The notes under the pieces were generated by a model. The model was not told the origin of the DNA, ran no database searches, and saw only the letters and a program-made list of their open reading frames with translations. This document shows, piece after piece, positions 1 through 11,278 of a stretch of DNA of 64,000 nucleotides (position 1 is its first letter; each line of letters opens with the position of its first letter). The translations under genes and the position numbers were made by a program. The stretch lies in assembly GCF_900101915.1 (NCBI RefSeq), contig NZ_FNAL01000001.1, positions 124,001-188,000 on the forward strand, written 5' to 3'. This DNA is from Psychrobacter pacificensis. Lineage in GTDB: Bacteria > Pseudomonadota > Gammaproteobacteria > Pseudomonadales > Moraxellaceae.

Positions 1-2262
1 GCACAGGATTTATGGTCAGATCAAAACTATGCTGGCGCCAATGATAAAGTAGAGTCTGGTGGATTTTACTCACAACTGAGCACACCAGCGACGGGTATTG
101 CCTCTGTTAGAACTTTATATGTAGAAGATTGGGAAAACAATTCTAGTAAAAAGCCAGTATTAAAAAAAGTGAGTGTCAATGCTGCAGGTAAAGTGTTGGT
201 AAATAATGCTGCTTTAACAAATACATCTTTTGTGGATACAGCAACCTATAATGAAGCGACGTTGAGAAAATTACTAAATTTTTTAGGTTTTGCCAATCTT
301 CCAGCGACAACAGTCAATGTGAAGGATATGACGTTGACGAGCGCCAATGCAACTCAGCCTATCAAGGTACTAGGAGCGACGATACACTCGACTCCTGCTT
401 CAGTATCATACTCAGCAAACTTAGATGAAGATGGTAGAGTTAACACTACTCGTGATGATTATGTACTATTTGGTTCATCGGAAGGTGGTCTGCATTTGGT
501 TAATGCTGACAATGCCAGTACGAGTGGGAATGGTGGTAAAGAAAAATTTGTCATTATTCCAAGAGAGATGCTGATAGATCCCGAAAAATCAGCAGCATTA
601 GTGAAAGATGCTACTAAGACTAGTACGGGTTCACCTAATTTTGGTATTGATGCACCTTGGCTGGTCAGTGCGGACTATAAGTATGATTTTGAAGCTCGCC
701 GCGTCAACATTGACACGACAGATAATAAAGGCATCTATGCTTATGGTGGCCTACGTATGGGTGGTGAGGCCTTATATGGCCTGAACCTTATTAATAACGA
801 AAGTCCAAGTATGATGTTTGCGATTACGCCAGCGACTTCAGGTTTTAGTCGTATGGGCCAAATTTGGGAAAAGCCTACTAAAGCTAAGATAAAAATGAGC
901 ACAGCTGCTAGTGATAAAGGAACAGATGTTCTGGTATTCGGTGGTGGTTATGATATGTGTTATGAATATGAAGGCTTTCAGCTAGGAGTGACTAACTCAG
1001 AACTAAAAGAATGCTCAGGTAAAACTTCTGTCAAAGGTAACGCAGTATATATCATTAATGCCAAAACAGGCGCACTCATCTGGTCAGCTTCTAGTGACTC
1101 AGGGGCAACAACGTCAGTACCTACTATGAAAAATAGTATCGTTGCTGGCGTGACCACGCTAGATCGTGACAATGATGGCTTTATGGATCATATCTATTTT
1201 GCAGATTTAGGTGGTCAAGTCTTCCGTGCTGACTTTACCAATGCAGGATTTGTAAAGCCTTCTACGACAGCCACAGCATCATCGCCTGAGACCTCTTTTA
1301 CTAACACTCGAGTTACTCGAGTTCTTCAAAGTGCTTATACTGGCTCTGATACCAAGTACAATCATCGTTTCTATGAGCGCCCAGTCGTCAGTTTTTACCG
1401 AAACCCCGTTAGCAGCAGTTTATTTGCACTCGTAAATGTCATATCGGGTGATCGTAGCTCACCTTTATCTAAGATACGTGATCTTAGTAAGTCTGATAGA
1501 CTCTATGGCATAATGGATACCGATGTCACAAAGGCGGACAATATTTTTTATGCGAGCAACTTTACGACAGCAAGCAATGCTAACGGTCAAAAAATAGCTG
1601 ATTTGACAGCCAATAATTCAGCAAGTAGTAATTTAGTCGAGTTGCCTAGTGCTATCGGCACTTTGAGCGCTACGGGCTATACAGTAGCGCAAAAAAATAC
1701 TGCTATCTCAGTGTTACAAGGTACAACAAAGAATGGCTGGTATATTCCGTTAACGAACTTTGACGGTTATGGCAATGTTAGATATACCAAAGGTGTCGGT
1801 AAGTCTGAAGTGATCGATAGCTTCTTATATACGACTGCCTATAATCCAGATATGAATTATGGAACGGTAGATTCTTGTTCTGCTAAGATTACTGGTGGTT
1901 CAGAGAGACAACTATATTGTTTGCCTTATGGTATTTGCACTGATGATGCCTCCAAAAATGGCTTAGGCGGATTTGTCAGAGCAGGTAAGGGTATTCAAGA
2001 GCTTACTTTAGGGCCGCGAAGCTCGACGCTTTCTAACCAACGCTTGCTTATCGGAACCAGAACTCTGGCAGAACGTGCAAATGATCGAGTAAATTTCGGC
2101 TCTGATACAGGTAAGGGTATTTTTGACGTAATATCAAAGCCGTATGGTTTAAATCAAAACCTGTCAGCTACTGATCTTGTTGCAGGAAGTGGTACTGCTC
2201 CTGACTTGATATTCAATGATCGATTTACTCTTCAGCCAAAAACATGGTATGAAGTAGACTGA
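1..2262 (+). CDS. pilY1: PilY1 family type IV pilus tip adhesin, C-terminal part (5' truncated by window edge)
   Basis: The reading frame is open from base 1, so this is the 3' portion of a larger gene. The visible 753 residues look like the C-terminal beta-propeller domain of PilY1, the tip-located, calcium-dependent factor for type IV pilus extension and adhesion. A calcium-loop motif DRDNDGFMD is encoded at 1162-1188, followed by an IYFADLGGQVFRADF strand typical of the PilY1 propeller blade. The end is rich in Ser, Thr, Asn and Gly, as expected for a secreted protein. Two minor pilin genes follow after 12 bases, which is the usual arrangement at the end of the fimU-pilV-W-X-Y1-E cluster. 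The N-terminal adhesin half and signal peptide lie outside the window, so which PilY1 variant this is cannot be judged. Confidence 0.9.
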   Translation, partial: AQDLWSDQNYAGANDKVESGGFYSQLSTPATGIASVRTLYVEDWENNSSKKPVLKKVSVNAAGKVLVNNAALTNTSFVDTATYNEATLRKLLNFLGFANLPATTVNVKDMTLTSANATQPIKVLGATIHSTPASVSYSANLDEDGRVNTTRDDYVLFGSSEGGLHLVNADNASTSGNGGKEKFVIIPREMLIDPEKSAALVKDATKTSTGSPNFGIDAPWLVSADYKYDFEARRVNIDTTDNKGIYAYGGLRMGGEALYGLNLINNESPSMMFAITPATSGFSRMGQIWEKPTKAKIKMSTAASDKGTDVLVFGGGYDMCYEYEGFQLGVTNSELKECSGKTSVKGNAVYIINAKTGALIWSASSDSGATTSVPTMKNSIVAGVTTLDRDNDGFMDHIYFADLGGQVFRADFTNAGFVKPSTTATASSPETSFTNTRVTRVLQSAYTGSDTKYNHRFYERPVVSFYRNPVSSSLFALVNVISGDRSSPLSKIRDLSKSDRLYGIMDTDVTKADNIFYASNFTTASNANGQKIADLTANNSASSNLVELPSAIGTLSATGYTVAQKNTAISVLQGTTKNGWYIPLTNFDGYGNVRYTKGVGKSEVIDSFLYTTAYNPDMNYGTVDSCSAKITGGSERQLYCLPYGICTDDASKNGLGGFVRAGKGIQELTLGPRSSTLSNQRLLIGTRTLAERANDRVNFGSDTGKGIFDVISKPYGLNQNLSATDLVAGSGTAPDLIFNDRFTLQPKTWYEVD

Positions 2263-2274
2263 TGAGACAGCAAT

Positions 2275-2826
2275 ATGAAGAAAGAAGTGTTTAGGCAACA
2301 GACAGGCTTTACGCTCATTGAGCTAATGGTTGTGGTCTTTATCATCGCTATTCTGGCTGCGATAGCTATTCCGTCGTACAGACAGTATGTTGTTCGCAAT
2401 TCAGAGCACCAAGCACAAGCACGTCTGCAGCAGCTTGAGATAGAACTTAATCGTTGGCGTGCCACTGCTCTTACTTACAAAGGATTTCAGCCTAGAAAGA
2501 CAGCCAGTGATGGTACAGTCAGTAACGGTTATGATGACGCACCTACTAATCAAACTATATATGTGCCAGCGGGTAGCAATAATGGTAATTACAGTTATAG
2601 GATTAGTCTAGTTGATGCTAGTACGAACGGTACTCTAGCGCCTGCCACTACTAGCTTTTCTACCGCGGGAAACTCATGGCGTATGCTTGCTGAGCCTAGT
2701 CCTAGCCTCACAAGCTTTGACGCGCACCTCTTTATGCTAAGTAGTAAGGGGTTACGGTGCCAGAGCAAAGATAGAACGGTGCAAATAGCTTCTACTGACT
2801 GCGGTGCGGGAAAGGAGAGTTGGTAA
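2275..2826 (+). CDS. Type IV minor pilin, PilE-like (first copy)
   Basis: 183 residues with a classic type III (prepilin) signal: a short basic leader [11 protein letters not shown], then [20 protein letters not shown]. PilD-type peptidase would cut after Gly11 and methylate Phe; Glu5 of the mature protein is present. A C-terminal Cys pair (LRCQSK and TDCGAG) could form the D-region disulfide of minor pilins. The gene starts 12 bases after pilY1 and its TAA overlaps the ATG of the next pilin by one base, so the three are probably co-transcribed. It is likely a tip or priming minor pilin rather than the shaft subunit. It is longer than the second copy and has a different globular domain. Confidence 0.85.
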   Translation: MKKEVFRQQTGFTLIELMVVVFIIAILAAIAIPSYRQYVVRNSEHQAQARLQQLEIELNRWRATALTYKGFQPRKTASDGTVSNGYDDAPTNQTIYVPAGSNNGNYSYRISLVDASTNGTLAPATTSFSTAGNSWRMLAEPSPSLTSFDAHLFMLSSKGLRCQSKDRTVQIASTDCGAGKESW

Positions 2827-3287
2827 TGTCTACAATTAATAAAGCGTTTAAACAGCAACACGGTTTCACTCTAATTGAAATGATGATCGTCGTCGCCATT
2901 ATTGGCGTACTCGCTGCGATTGCCTACCCGAGCTACCAACAATATGTCATCAAAACCAAGCGTACTGATATGATGAGTGAGATGCACAATATTGCGTCAG
3001 AGATTGAGAGTCGAAAGTTAGCACAAGGTAGTTATAGCAATATCAGTGCAAAAGTAAAAACAGATTTTGCTATCGCTTATCCAAGGCAGGGCACTCAGCT
3101 ATATGATGTAACTATTAACCCAGAACCTTTAACACCGCCTGATAATACATTGACTGCTAAATGGAAAATCACTGCTAGCCCAAAAATAGGCACACAGATG
3201 GCAGGAGACGGCAACCTCACACTAAATTATCAAGGTGTCAAATGTCGTGACAGCGTTTGCGGCAGTAGCGATGAGTGGAGTGATTGA
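2826..3287 (+). CDS. pilE: Type IV minor pilin PilE
   Basis: 153 residues from the ATG at 2826, which overlaps the preceding stop (TAATG) and lies behind AAAGGAGAG. An in-frame TTG two codons upstream has no better ribosome site. The prepilin signal is present: leader ending in QQHG, then [26 protein letters not shown] Cys pair near the C-terminus (KCRDSVCG) gives a short D-loop typical of PilE at the end of pilY1 clusters. This is a minor pilin incorporated at the tip. Position and overlap indicate translational coupling with the upstream pilin. Confidence 0.85.
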   Translation: MSTINKAFKQQHGFTLIEMMIVVAIIGVLAAIAYPSYQQYVIKTKRTDMMSEMHNIASEIESRKLAQGSYSNISAKVKTDFAIAYPRQGTQLYDVTINPEPLTPPDNTLTAKWKITASPKIGTQMAGDGNLTLNYQGVKCRDSVCGSSDEWSD

Positions 3288-3592
3288 TAAAAAACTCATG
3301 CATATCGCTGACAAAAATTGTCATAGTCAGTTACTTTTTGTTGTTAAAGACAAACATGATTGACAATTTTCAGTAGACTAGAGGTAACATTGACTGTTAT
3401 CAACGATGAAAAAAAGACATTAAATGGTTTCAAAAACGAATTACAGCGTTTGTAGGGTATTTTTCAAATAAAACAATGCTGATTTTATTGTTGGCACAGT
3501 ATCTGCAACAACTATAACAAGAGAAACATTATATTTATAGCTGGCAGTTAGATAATAATTCTATTGCCATATTATCCAAAAAGGACAAGTCT
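3288..3592 (+). promoter_or_regulatory. pilA upstream region with GACA/TGTC cluster
   Basis: Non-coding leader region of the pilin gene. It holds an inverted GACA/TGTC pair (GACAAAAATTGTC at 3310-3322) and further GACA sites at 3349-3352 and 3362-3365, about 130-185 bases upstream of the sigma-54 promoter. PilR in Pseudomonas is known to bind TGTC-type sites upstream of pilA, so these are candidate activator sites. That assignment is an inference. Confidence 0.45.
3492..3507 (+). promoter_or_regulatory. Sigma-54 (RpoN) promoter of pilA
   Basis: TGGCACAGTATCTGCA matches the -24/-12 consensus TGGCACGNNNNTTGCA. The GG at 3493-3494 and the GC at 3505-3506 are 12 bases apart start to start, as required. 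Transcription would begin near 3517-3519, giving a leader of about 75 bases. RpoN plus the PilS/PilR system is the established control of pilA in related bacteria. Confidence 0.85.
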
Positions 3593-4078
3593 ATGAACGC
3601 TCAAAAAGGTTTTACCCTAATCGAACTAATGATCGTTGTTGCGATCATTGGTATCCTAGCAGCGATCGCTGTTCCTCAATATCGTGAATATGTTTCAACT
3701 ACTTATGGCGCAGCTGCTCAAACTGGCGTCAATAATTTTATGCCAAAACTACAAGCATGTATACAAACAGGTATTGGATGTGACACACTAAAAACAGAGC
3801 TAAATGCTGCGAATACTGCTGGTGATACAAAAGTTGGTGCTGCAGCCACTGGTGCTAGTTTGGCAGAACAAACTGCATTCACAATTAAAGCATCTAATAA
3901 AGGTTGTATTATAGCCGGAACTGTGACAAACAATGGTGCTTTGTCGTGGAGCTTTAAAGAGAATACGGCTGCTACAAAGAGTCAATGTGCTAAAGGTGCT
4001 AAGTTAGATGAGGCAGCAACTAGTGCTGGTGGTAACTATGATTCAACTCTAACTGCAGGAGTTGTTGCAGTAAGTTAA
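3593..4078 (+). CDS. pilA: Type IV major pilin PilA-like
   Basis: 161 residues: a short leader MNAQKG, then [29 protein letters not shown], an almost ideal type IVa pilin N-terminal helix. The globular part is Ala/Thr/Gly-rich with two Cys pairs (ACIQTGIGC and GCIIAG...SQCAKG), the second of which could close the D-loop. The ribosome site is AAAAAGGAC. The dedicated sigma-54 promoter, the strong terminator and the short leader fit a highly expressed shaft subunit better than a tip pilin. Its position directly after pilY1-pilE is notable, since pilA often sits elsewhere in the family. It could alternatively be a second, non-shaft pilin. Confidence 0.8.
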   Translation: MNAQKGFTLIELMIVVAIIGILAAIAVPQYREYVSTTYGAAAQTGVNNFMPKLQACIQTGIGCDTLKTELNAANTAGDTKVGAAATGASLAEQTAFTIKASNKGCIIAGTVTNNGALSWSFKENTAATKSQCAKGAKLDEAATSAGGNYDSTLTAGVVAVS

Positions 4079-4104
4079 GATGTAATTGAAATAATACATA
4101 TATT

Positions 4105-4136
4105 AAAAAAGCCAAACACTTTGTTTGGCTTTTTTA
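4105..4136. terminator. Bidirectional Rho-independent terminator between pilA and fdxA
   Basis: Stem GCCAAACA (4111-4118) / TGTTTGGC (4122-4129) with a 3-base loop, an A-run before it and a T-run after it. It serves pilA (+) and can stop transcripts from fdxA (-). Confidence 0.85.
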
Positions 4137-4276
4137 ATACTAACTATAGGTTAAAATATCGAATATTATAGTTATAAATATAACAAGCCCATCCAATTGA
4201 ACTAATTTCCATAATTCATTTTTTACTTATAAAAGTTATTTCAATCAGTATCTTTTTTATTCAGCTAGCGAAAAAC

Positions 4277-4600
4277 TTACTTCTCTAAATACTGAATCTT
4301 ACCCTCAACGCCGTCCCATTTGGTGGCTTCTGGCATCTGCTCTTTCATCTCTGTGATGTTTGGCCATTTTTGTGCCAGCTCCTCATTGAGCTGAGTGAAC
4401 ATCTCTTGCCCCTTTGGCACTTCATCTTCTGAGAAGATCGCATTGGCAGGGCATTCAGGCTCACATAGCGCGCAGTCGATGCACTCATCAGGGTCGATGA
4501 CCAAAAAGTTTGGTCCTTCATAAAAGCAGTCCACAGGACAGACTTCTACACAGTCGGTGTATTTGCAAAGAATGCAGTTATCTGTAACGACAAAGGTCAT
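4277..4600 (-). CDS. fdxA: Seven-iron ferredoxin FdxA
   Basis: 107 residues, the usual length of the FdxA/Azotobacter ferredoxin I family. Cysteines at 9, 17 and 50 match the 3Fe-4S ligands, and 21, 40, 43 and 46 the 4Fe-4S ligands, each shifted one residue from the Azotobacter protein. Extra Cys12 and Cys25 are also family-typical. The C-terminal acidic/amphipathic extension ([11 protein letters not shown]) is present. It is a small soluble electron carrier; the partner is not shown by context. It lies about 100 bases downstream of mutS on the same strand, a neighbourhood common in this family. Confidence 0.93.
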   Translation of the reverse strand: MTFVVTDNCILCKYTDCVEVCPVDCFYEGPNFLVIDPDECIDCALCEPECPANAIFSEDEVPKGQEMFTQLNEELAQKWPNITEMKEQMPEATKWDGVEGKIQYLEK

Positions 4601-4697
4601 AGTAATGTCTACCTGTTATTGATTTGGCTTTTGGCTAAATAGAATAGTCGAAAATAAAGCGTATTTTAGCGCCTTTACTACGATTTGACAATTCCCT

Positions 4698-7600
4698 TTA
4701 GTGACCAATGATTTTTTTCAAATGATAGATCAAATCGTGCGCTTGTTTGGGTGTCAGACTATCAGGATCAATGGCGCTTAGTTCGTCTTCTATGCTAAAT
4801 AACTGATTTTGCTTTAGATTATCCTCTATATTTGGTGATTTTACCGTGTAACTACTTTGTGGTTCTAGAACAGCGTTATTGTCAGATTCCGGCTGTTTAT
4901 CCGTTACTGAATTAGCTAAGTCATTTTTATCATCAATAGTTTTTTCATTTTCTGCTTTTAGATTATCTATCAAGTAACGTTTGGCATCATTTAATACTTG
5001 AGTGGGGATACCCGCCATTTTGGCAACATGCAATCCAAAGCTAGAGCTTGCAGCGCCTTCACAGATCTGATGAAGGAGAAGTAACTGACCATCGACTTCA
5101 CTGGCGGCGACGTGGACGTTACGAATATCGTCACTTGTCTGTCCCAATTGCGTCAGCTCAAAATAATGAGTGGCAAATAACGTCAGGCAGCCAATATCGA
5201 CTAGACGGTTGACACAGGCATGTGCGATGGCTAGACCATCAGTAGTGGCGGTACCGCGTCCAACTTCATCCATCAATACCAGTGATTTATGGGTCGCTTG
5301 ATTTAATATATTGGCCGTCTCTATCATCTCCACCATAAAGGTAGATTTACCACCAGCCAGATCGTCCGCTGAGCCGATACGGGTAAATATTCGGTCAATA
5401 TCACCAATATGTGCATGCTCGGCGGGCACAAAGCTGCCGCAATGAGCAAGCAAAACAATCAGCGCCGTTTGACGCATATAGGTAGACTTACCACCCATGT
5501 TAGGGCCAGTGATGAGAAGTAATCTTTCAGGATGTCCTTCACCAGCATTGGCGCTACCCAGCACGCAGTCGTTCGCGACAAAATAATTTGTACTTGATGC
5601 AGCACCGTTCCGATTGTTCGCGTTCGCTTGATTTAACGCCGCTTCGACCACGACATGACGACCTTGGCGGATATCAATATGGGTCTGATTTTTGGCTATA
5701 GATTTATTTTGATTTTCTGAAACTCCTCCCATAACTGGGCGTTGCCAATGGTAAGTCGTCGCAAGCTGCGCCCAATTGCTCAGGACATCTATTTGGGCAA
5801 TAGCTGCACTCAGCTGTTGTAACTCAGCCAAGTTCTCGTTTAGTTGGTTTAGCAGCGCTTGGTACAGCGTTTTCTCACGAGCCAATGCCAGAGACTGGGC
5901 GCTTAAATACTCCGTCTCAACCTCTTTTAATTCATCAGTAATAAAACGCTCACTGCTTTTGAGCGTTTGCCGACGAATAAAGTGGGCAGGGGCATTTTTC
6001 GCTTGCATCTTGGGCAATTCAAAGTAAAAGCCACTGACTTTATTAAAGCCAACTTTTAGACTGGGCAGTTGATTTTCCTGACGCGCTCGCTCTACCATCT
6101 CATCCAATGTCACTTGAATATTGTCATGCAAATGGGTCAAACGATCAAACTCTTCATCATAACCGGCTGCCAACATACCACCATCACGGATATGTGCAGG
6201 TGGTTCAATGACAATAGCGCGCTCGATTAACTCAGCCACCGCTTGAACGGCTGGCAGCCTGGCAGGCAATTGCTGCATCAACATCGGCAATAGACCAGCG
6301 TCTTCATGGTTGATACCTGACGCTGTCAGTAGAGTGGTAATCTGGGCGCTGCTAGCGATACCATCGGCAAGCTTGCGTAAATCACGAGGTTTGGCACTCA
6401 TCAGCCCGATGCGACTGCTGATTCGCTCTATATCGCCAATGGTATTCAGTGTTTCTCGTAAACGTGTCACCAGTGAGCTATTGTCTGAATGCTGATGTGA
6501 ATGACCGTCTACATTCAATAGAGACGTTATCGCGTCTAGACGCATATTGATACGCGCATGCTGACGCAGTGGACGCTTCATTTGCTGTACGAGCAGTCGC
6601 TTGCCCATTGGCGTTTGACAATGGTTAAGGACGGATATTAGGGAAGTACCGCTACTACTGACAGGACTAAATAACTCAAGGTTTTGCTGACTGTTGGCAT
6701 CAATAATCAAATAATCGTCACTGTATTCAACGATCAGCTGATTGACTTGTGGCACATGGCGCTGCTGAGTTTGCCGCGCATAATGAATAAGCGCAGCACA
6801 GCTAGTTTGCGCCAGTACGTTATCTGCGATACCCAAACCATCGAGACGCTGTACTTCAAACTGCTGACAAAGCGTGTCGCTCGCGTGCGTACGGTGAAAG
6901 TCATTGGCCGCGACTTCTATAATAGGGCAGTCCAGATGTTGCCGTAACCACAGCATCCACTCTGCATCAGTGCCATCAGTGCCCCCAATGCTATCGCTGA
7001 GTGCTTCACTAATGATACATTCACTAGGCGCAAAACGAGCAAGTACCGTCAGCATTTGAGTTTGCAATCCATCTATATCGTTTTTATCTGCTATTAGCGT
7101 CTGGGTAGTCAATGTACCTGCAGCTAGATCCATTTGGCTGACAGCTGCTTGTAACGTCTGGCTATTATCTTGCGTTTTTAAATGAGCAATATCGATGGCG
7201 ACGACAGTCGGTGTATGGTTTGGTGCAATGAGTGCATCATCAGTAATAGTACCTGCTGTCAGCGTTTTGACTACTTCACGGCGCATGATGCTACCAGCCG
7301 CCGATTTACTTTTGTCTTTTTTTTGCTTGTCGCCCATCGCAGGGACATTGGCTTTATTGTTACCACTGCCAGCATTGGTCGTTGTCGACTCGTCAATTTG
7401 TTCACACACGACGACCGTTTGCCCAGCCGCGATGAGGCGTGCCATATAGCTATCGGCTGCATGAAAAGGAACGCCCGCCATCGCTATCGGGTTGCCCGCT
7501 TTATCCGTACCACGACGCGTTAGAGTGATGTCTAATATTTGCGCCGCCCGCTTAGCATCATCAAAGAACAGCTCATAAAAATCCCCCATCCGGTATAGCA

Positions 7601-7781
7601 GCAATGCTTGTGGATAGTTGGCTTTCATGGTTAGATATTGCACCATCATTGGCGTATGATCTGCTAAGTTATAGACGGTATCGCCGATGCTTAAACAGTC
7701 AGATGTATTTGGTTTTGATAAGGCATTACCTGATTGAGTAGAAATAGATGAATGATTTTGGACGGACGGCTTTACGGTCAT
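4698..7781 (-). CDS. mutS: DNA mismatch repair ATPase MutS
   Basis: 1027 residues against about 850 for E. coli MutS. Mismatch-recognition domain I carries the Phe-Tyr-Glu motif at 68-70 within [10 protein letters not shown]. Core and lever domains follow, then the ABC-type ATPase with Walker [10 protein letters not shown] near residue 757, [10 protein letters not shown] and the FATHYFEL switch. Extra length comes from a Ser/Thr/Asn-rich N-terminal extension of about 30 residues, a Lys/Ser/Ala-rich insert near residue 140 ([14 protein letters not shown]) and a longer acidic linker before the C-terminus. The C-terminal QNQLF resembles a beta-clamp-binding motif, and the helical LDPDSLTP-type end is conserved ([20 protein letters not shown]). 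A later start at Met45/Met46 is possible but would leave fewer residues before domain I than E. coli has. It starts DNA mismatch repair with MutL, which is not in this window. Confidence 0.96.
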   Translation of the reverse strand: MTVKPSVQNHSSISTQSGNALSKPNTSDCLSIGDTVYNLADHTPMMVQYLTMKANYPQALLLYRMGDFYELFFDDAKRAAQILDITLTRRGTDKAGNPIAMAGVPFHAADSYMARLIAAGQTVVVCEQIDESTTTNAGSGNNKANVPAMGDKQKKDKSKSAAGSIMRREVVKTLTAGTITDDALIAPNHTPTVVAIDIAHLKTQDNSQTLQAAVSQMDLAAGTLTTQTLIADKNDIDGLQTQMLTVLARFAPSECIISEALSDSIGGTDGTDAEWMLWLRQHLDCPIIEVAANDFHRTHASDTLCQQFEVQRLDGLGIADNVLAQTSCAALIHYARQTQQRHVPQVNQLIVEYSDDYLIIDANSQQNLELFSPVSSSGTSLISVLNHCQTPMGKRLLVQQMKRPLRQHARINMRLDAITSLLNVDGHSHQHSDNSSLVTRLRETLNTIGDIERISSRIGLMSAKPRDLRKLADGIASSAQITTLLTASGINHEDAGLLPMLMQQLPARLPAVQAVAELIERAIVIEPPAHIRDGGMLAAGYDEEFDRLTHLHDNIQVTLDEMVERARQENQLPSLKVGFNKVSGFYFELPKMQAKNAPAHFIRRQTLKSSERFITDELKEVETEYLSAQSLALAREKTLYQALLNQLNENLAELQQLSAAIAQIDVLSNWAQLATTYHWQRPVMGGVSENQNKSIAKNQTHIDIRQGRHVVVEAALNQANANNRNGAASSTNYFVANDCVLGSANAGEGHPERLLLITGPNMGGKSTYMRQTALIVLLAHCGSFVPAEHAHIGDIDRIFTRIGSADDLAGGKSTFMVEMIETANILNQATHKSLVLMDEVGRGTATTDGLAIAHACVNRLVDIGCLTLFATHYFELTQLGQTSDDIRNVHVAASEVDGQLLLLHQICEGAASSSFGLHVAKMAGIPTQVLNDAKRYLIDNLKAENEKTIDDKNDLANSVTDKQPESDNNAVLEPQSSYTVKSPNIEDNLKQNQLFSIEDELSAIDPDSLTPKQAHDLIYHLKKIIGH

Positions 7782-8253
7782 GCAGAGTCTCTTATTGTGT
7801 TTCGATAGGTGTTATTAAATAATATTGGCGATATGAGCGTCAGGTTAGTGACAGTATTATAAATTGACAAAGTTATAAGCTTTTTGATACGACAGAAGTG
7901 ATGTAATTAATCTATAGAATGACCATGAATGGATAATTCAAATGTCCGTTTTAGGCTAGGTAGTATTGACGATGCTACACGGAAGCCAAGTGGTCGCCGT
8001 CACTTACAATCGCTAAAAAACCTAAGAAATTTAATAAAGTAAGCGCTATTTTAACACGTCCTGCTCGGTTTTTGCCTTGGCAAATATCTACTCACCGCCC
8101 TTGTATCCATCAGCGCCATAACCATATATAATGACGGCACACTTAATTGGGCGATACTAAATTAGGTAGTACTTAGTCGGGTAATGACAAGGCCACGAGC
8201 TAAGCTTTGGCTAATGCGCACTAATTATCGAATATTCCATAGGTCAAAAAATT
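7782..8253. other. Divergent mutS/secA intergenic region
   Basis: 472 bases between two divergent genes; it must hold both promoters. I see no strong hairpin, repeat or small gene and no confidently placed -35/-10 pair. Confidence 0.6.
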
Positions 8254-11046
8254 ATGTTATCAAAGATTGTAGGCAGTGTGGTTGGCACCAAAAACGACCG
8301 CGAACTAAAACGCATGCGTAAAGTGGTCAGCAAGATCAACGCACAAGAGGCTGAGATACAAGCCCTGTCTGATGAGCAACTACAACAAAAAACCGAAGAG
8401 TTCAAAGCACGTCATCAAAAAGGCGAAAGCTTAGATGCACTATTGCCAGAGGCGTTTGCCGTCTGCCGCGAAGCCTCATTGCGTGTCAATGGTATGCGCC
8501 ACTATGACGTACAGCTGATCGGCGGTATCACTTTGCACGAAGGCAAAATTGCTGAAATGAAAACGGGCGAAGGTAAAACCCTAATGGGCACCTTGGCGAT
8601 GTATCTCAATGCCATCAGTGGTAAAGGCGTTCATTTGGTCACGGTCAACGACTATCTTGCGGCGCGTGATGCGGAGCTCAACCGTCCGCTCTTTAACTTT
8701 TTGGGCATGACGGTTGGCGTGATTTACTCACAGCAGCCGCCACAAGAAAAAATCGACGCCTATCAAGCCGATATCACATACGGTACCAACAATGAGTACG
8801 GTTTTGATTATCTGCGTGACAACATGGTCTTTAGTCTAAAAGAGAAAAAACAGCGTCCGCTAAACTTTTGTATTATCGATGAGATTGACTCAATCTTAAT
8901 CGATGAGGCACGTACGCCGTTGATTATCTCAGGGCAAGCCGAAGACTCTTCACGCATGTATGCGCTGATTAACACCATCATTCCACGGCTTAAGCGTTCA
9001 AAAGACGAAGAAGCCAATAAAAACAACGAAGATGAAGATTTTTGGATTGATGAAAAAAACCGTCAGATTGAGATTAGCGAAAAAGGCTATGAAAAAATTG
9101 AGCGCTTCTTAGTTGAAGTGGGCGAGCTGGGTGAAAACGAGAGCTTATATAGCCCAAGCCGCTTGCCGTTGTTGGCTCACGTTCAAGCTGCCATCCGTGC
9201 GCATCATGTATTTGTCAAAAACGTCCACTATATCGTCGATGAAGGCGAGGTGGTCATCGTTGATGAAAACACAGGCCGTACTATGCCTGGTCGCCGCTGG
9301 TCAGAAGGTCTGCATCAAGCAGTAGAAGCCAAAGAAAATGTTGAAATCCAAGCAGAAAACCAAACGCTTGCGACCACGACATTCCAGAATTACTTCCGTC
9401 TATATGACAAGCTGTCTGGTATGACGGGTACCGCTGATACTGAAGCGGCAGAATTTAAATCTACTTACGATCTCGATGTCATCGTCATTCCAACGCATGA
9501 GCCGATTGCTCGTATCGATATGGATGATCAGATTTTCTTAACCAAGTTAGGCAAATACAAGGGCATTATCCGCGAGATTAAAGACATTCAAGCCAAAGGT
9601 GCACCTGTGCTGGTCGGTACAGCGACCATTGAAGCCAGTGAAGAACTGTCTTATTTGCTCGATCAAGAAGGCGTGAAGCATAACGTCTTAAACGCCAAGC
9701 AGCATGAGCGTGAAGCTGAGATTATCGCACAGGCTGGTAGCCCAAAATCAGTGACGATCGCCACCAACATGGCAGGTCGTGGTACGGATATTATCCTTGG
9801 TGGTAATTGGCAGTCGTTTATCGAAGATGTCGATTCGGTCAGTCCAGAGGAGATGCAGCGCCTAAAGTCTCAGTGGCAAGTGAAGCATGACCAAGTGGTA
9901 GCGGCGGGCGGTCTACATATCATTGGCTCTGAGCGTCATGAATCACGCCGTATCGATAACCAGTTACGTGGTCGTGCTGGTCGTCAGGGGGATCCTGGGA
10001 TGTCGCGCTTTTTCTTATCGCTTGAAGATGATTTGATGCGTATCTTCGCAGGCGATCGCGTGGTCAATATGATGCGTGCCATGGGTCTAAAAGAAGATGA
10101 AGCCATCGAGCACAAGATGGTGTCAAAATCGATCGAAAACGCGCAAGGTAAAGTTGAGAGCCGCGATTTTGATGCACGTAAGAATCTGTTGAAATATGAT
10201 GATGTTGCCAACGAGCAGCGTAAAGTTATCTATGGTCAGCGTGATGATTTGCTCGCCGAAATGGACTTATTAGAAGCCATTGAAGTGATGCATCATGAAG
10301 TCTATAACGCCATGATCAACCAATTCATCCCGCCTGGCTCTATCGACGATCAGTGGAACATTGACGGATTAGAAGATGAGCTTGAGGACGAGTTTAAAGT
10401 CACGATGCCGATCAATGATTGGCTAGATGAAGACCGCCGTCTAGATGAAGAAGGACTGCGTGCCAAGATTATCCAAACAGCCATAGACCGTTATCACAGC
10501 CGCCGTGAGCAAATGGGTGAGCAAGACGCCGCCCAGCTTGAGCGTCATTTTATGCTACAGAGTCTAGACAAGCACTGGAAAGAGCATTTGACACAGATGG
10601 ATCAGCTGCGTAAAGGTATCCATCTACGCGGTTATGCGCAGAAAAACCCTGAGCAGGAATACAAGCGTGAATCATTTGAATTGTTCCAAATGATGCTTGG
10701 GGCGATTAAGTCTGAAACGGTACAAGATTTATCACGTGTTCATATCCCAACCAAAGAAGAGCTAGAGGCGTTGGAAGCTCAGCAACGTGAGAATGCTGCG
10801 CATATGCAAATGCAGTTTGAACATGATGACGTAGATAATTTAGATAGCAACGTAAACAGTGCAGCCGCTCAGCCGCAACCACAAAACCGCAGCCTTAGTG
10901 GTACGGCAGCAGCTGGCGCTGCTATGGCAGCCAGTGGTAGCAACGCCAATGAGCCAAACCCGTATGCTGGTATGAATATTAGTCGTAATGCCCCTTGTCC
11001 TTGTGGTTCAGGGCTCAAGTACAAACAGTGCCACGGCAAAATCTAA
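8254..11046 (+). CDS. secA: Preprotein translocase ATPase SecA
   Basis: 930 residues, family-typical. The motor drives export of unfolded proteins through SecYEG at the inner membrane. Walker A TGEGKT lies near residues 104-109. Walker B-region [15 protein letters not shown] starts at about residue 209. The [12 protein letters not shown] and [10 protein letters not shown] helicase motifs and the [10 protein letters not shown] motif follow. The C-terminus carries the zinc-binding, SecB-interacting tail [15 protein letters not shown]. An Ala/Gln-rich linker (about 870-905) separates the core from the zinc tail. It is a monocistronic unit with its own terminator. Confidence 0.98.
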   Translation: MLSKIVGSVVGTKNDRELKRMRKVVSKINAQEAEIQALSDEQLQQKTEEFKARHQKGESLDALLPEAFAVCREASLRVNGMRHYDVQLIGGITLHEGKIAEMKTGEGKTLMGTLAMYLNAISGKGVHLVTVNDYLAARDAELNRPLFNFLGMTVGVIYSQQPPQEKIDAYQADITYGTNNEYGFDYLRDNMVFSLKEKKQRPLNFCIIDEIDSILIDEARTPLIISGQAEDSSRMYALINTIIPRLKRSKDEEANKNNEDEDFWIDEKNRQIEISEKGYEKIERFLVEVGELGENESLYSPSRLPLLAHVQAAIRAHHVFVKNVHYIVDEGEVVIVDENTGRTMPGRRWSEGLHQAVEAKENVEIQAENQTLATTTFQNYFRLYDKLSGMTGTADTEAAEFKSTYDLDVIVIPTHEPIARIDMDDQIFLTKLGKYKGIIREIKDIQAKGAPVLVGTATIEASEELSYLLDQEGVKHNVLNAKQHEREAEIIAQAGSPKSVTIATNMAGRGTDIILGGNWQSFIEDVDSVSPEEMQRLKSQWQVKHDQVVAAGGLHIIGSERHESRRIDNQLRGRAGRQGDPGMSRFFLSLEDDLMRIFAGDRVVNMMRAMGLKEDEAIEHKMVSKSIENAQGKVESRDFDARKNLLKYDDVANEQRKVIYGQRDDLLAEMDLLEAIEVMHHEVYNAMINQFIPPGSIDDQWNIDGLEDELEDEFKVTMPINDWLDEDRRLDEEGLRAKIIQTAIDRYHSRREQMGEQDAAQLERHFMLQSLDKHWKEHLTQMDQLRKGIHLRGYAQKNPEQEYKRESFELFQMMLGAIKSETVQDLSRVHIPTKEELEALEAQQRENAAHMQMQFEHDDVDNLDSNVNSAAAQPQPQNRSLSGTAAAGAAMAASGSNANEPNPYAGMNISRNAPCPCGSGLKYKQCHGKI

Positions 11047-11105
11047 TCACTATGGTCTTTTAATCATTAGTAATTATGATTAAAGTCTGTAGACTGCTAA
11101 ATAGT

Positions 11106-11138
11106 AAGCCTTTATCTCAACCAGATAGGGGCTTTTTT
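11106..11138 (+). terminator. Rho-independent terminator of secA
   Basis: 12-base stem AAGCCTTTATCT (11106-11117) / AGATAGGGGCTT (11123-11134), including G-T pairs, loop CAACC, followed by a T-run. Confidence 0.85.
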
Positions 11139-11278
11139 ATATCTTATAAAGGCTGCTTGTTCTATAATTTACCGTTCTATAGCAGATGAACACTTTGTAT
11201 TGATTGCTTACAAATTCAGCATAGGCGTGAATTTATGGACACGCTATAGTGTTTAGCATATTTATTTGGGAGAGCGTT

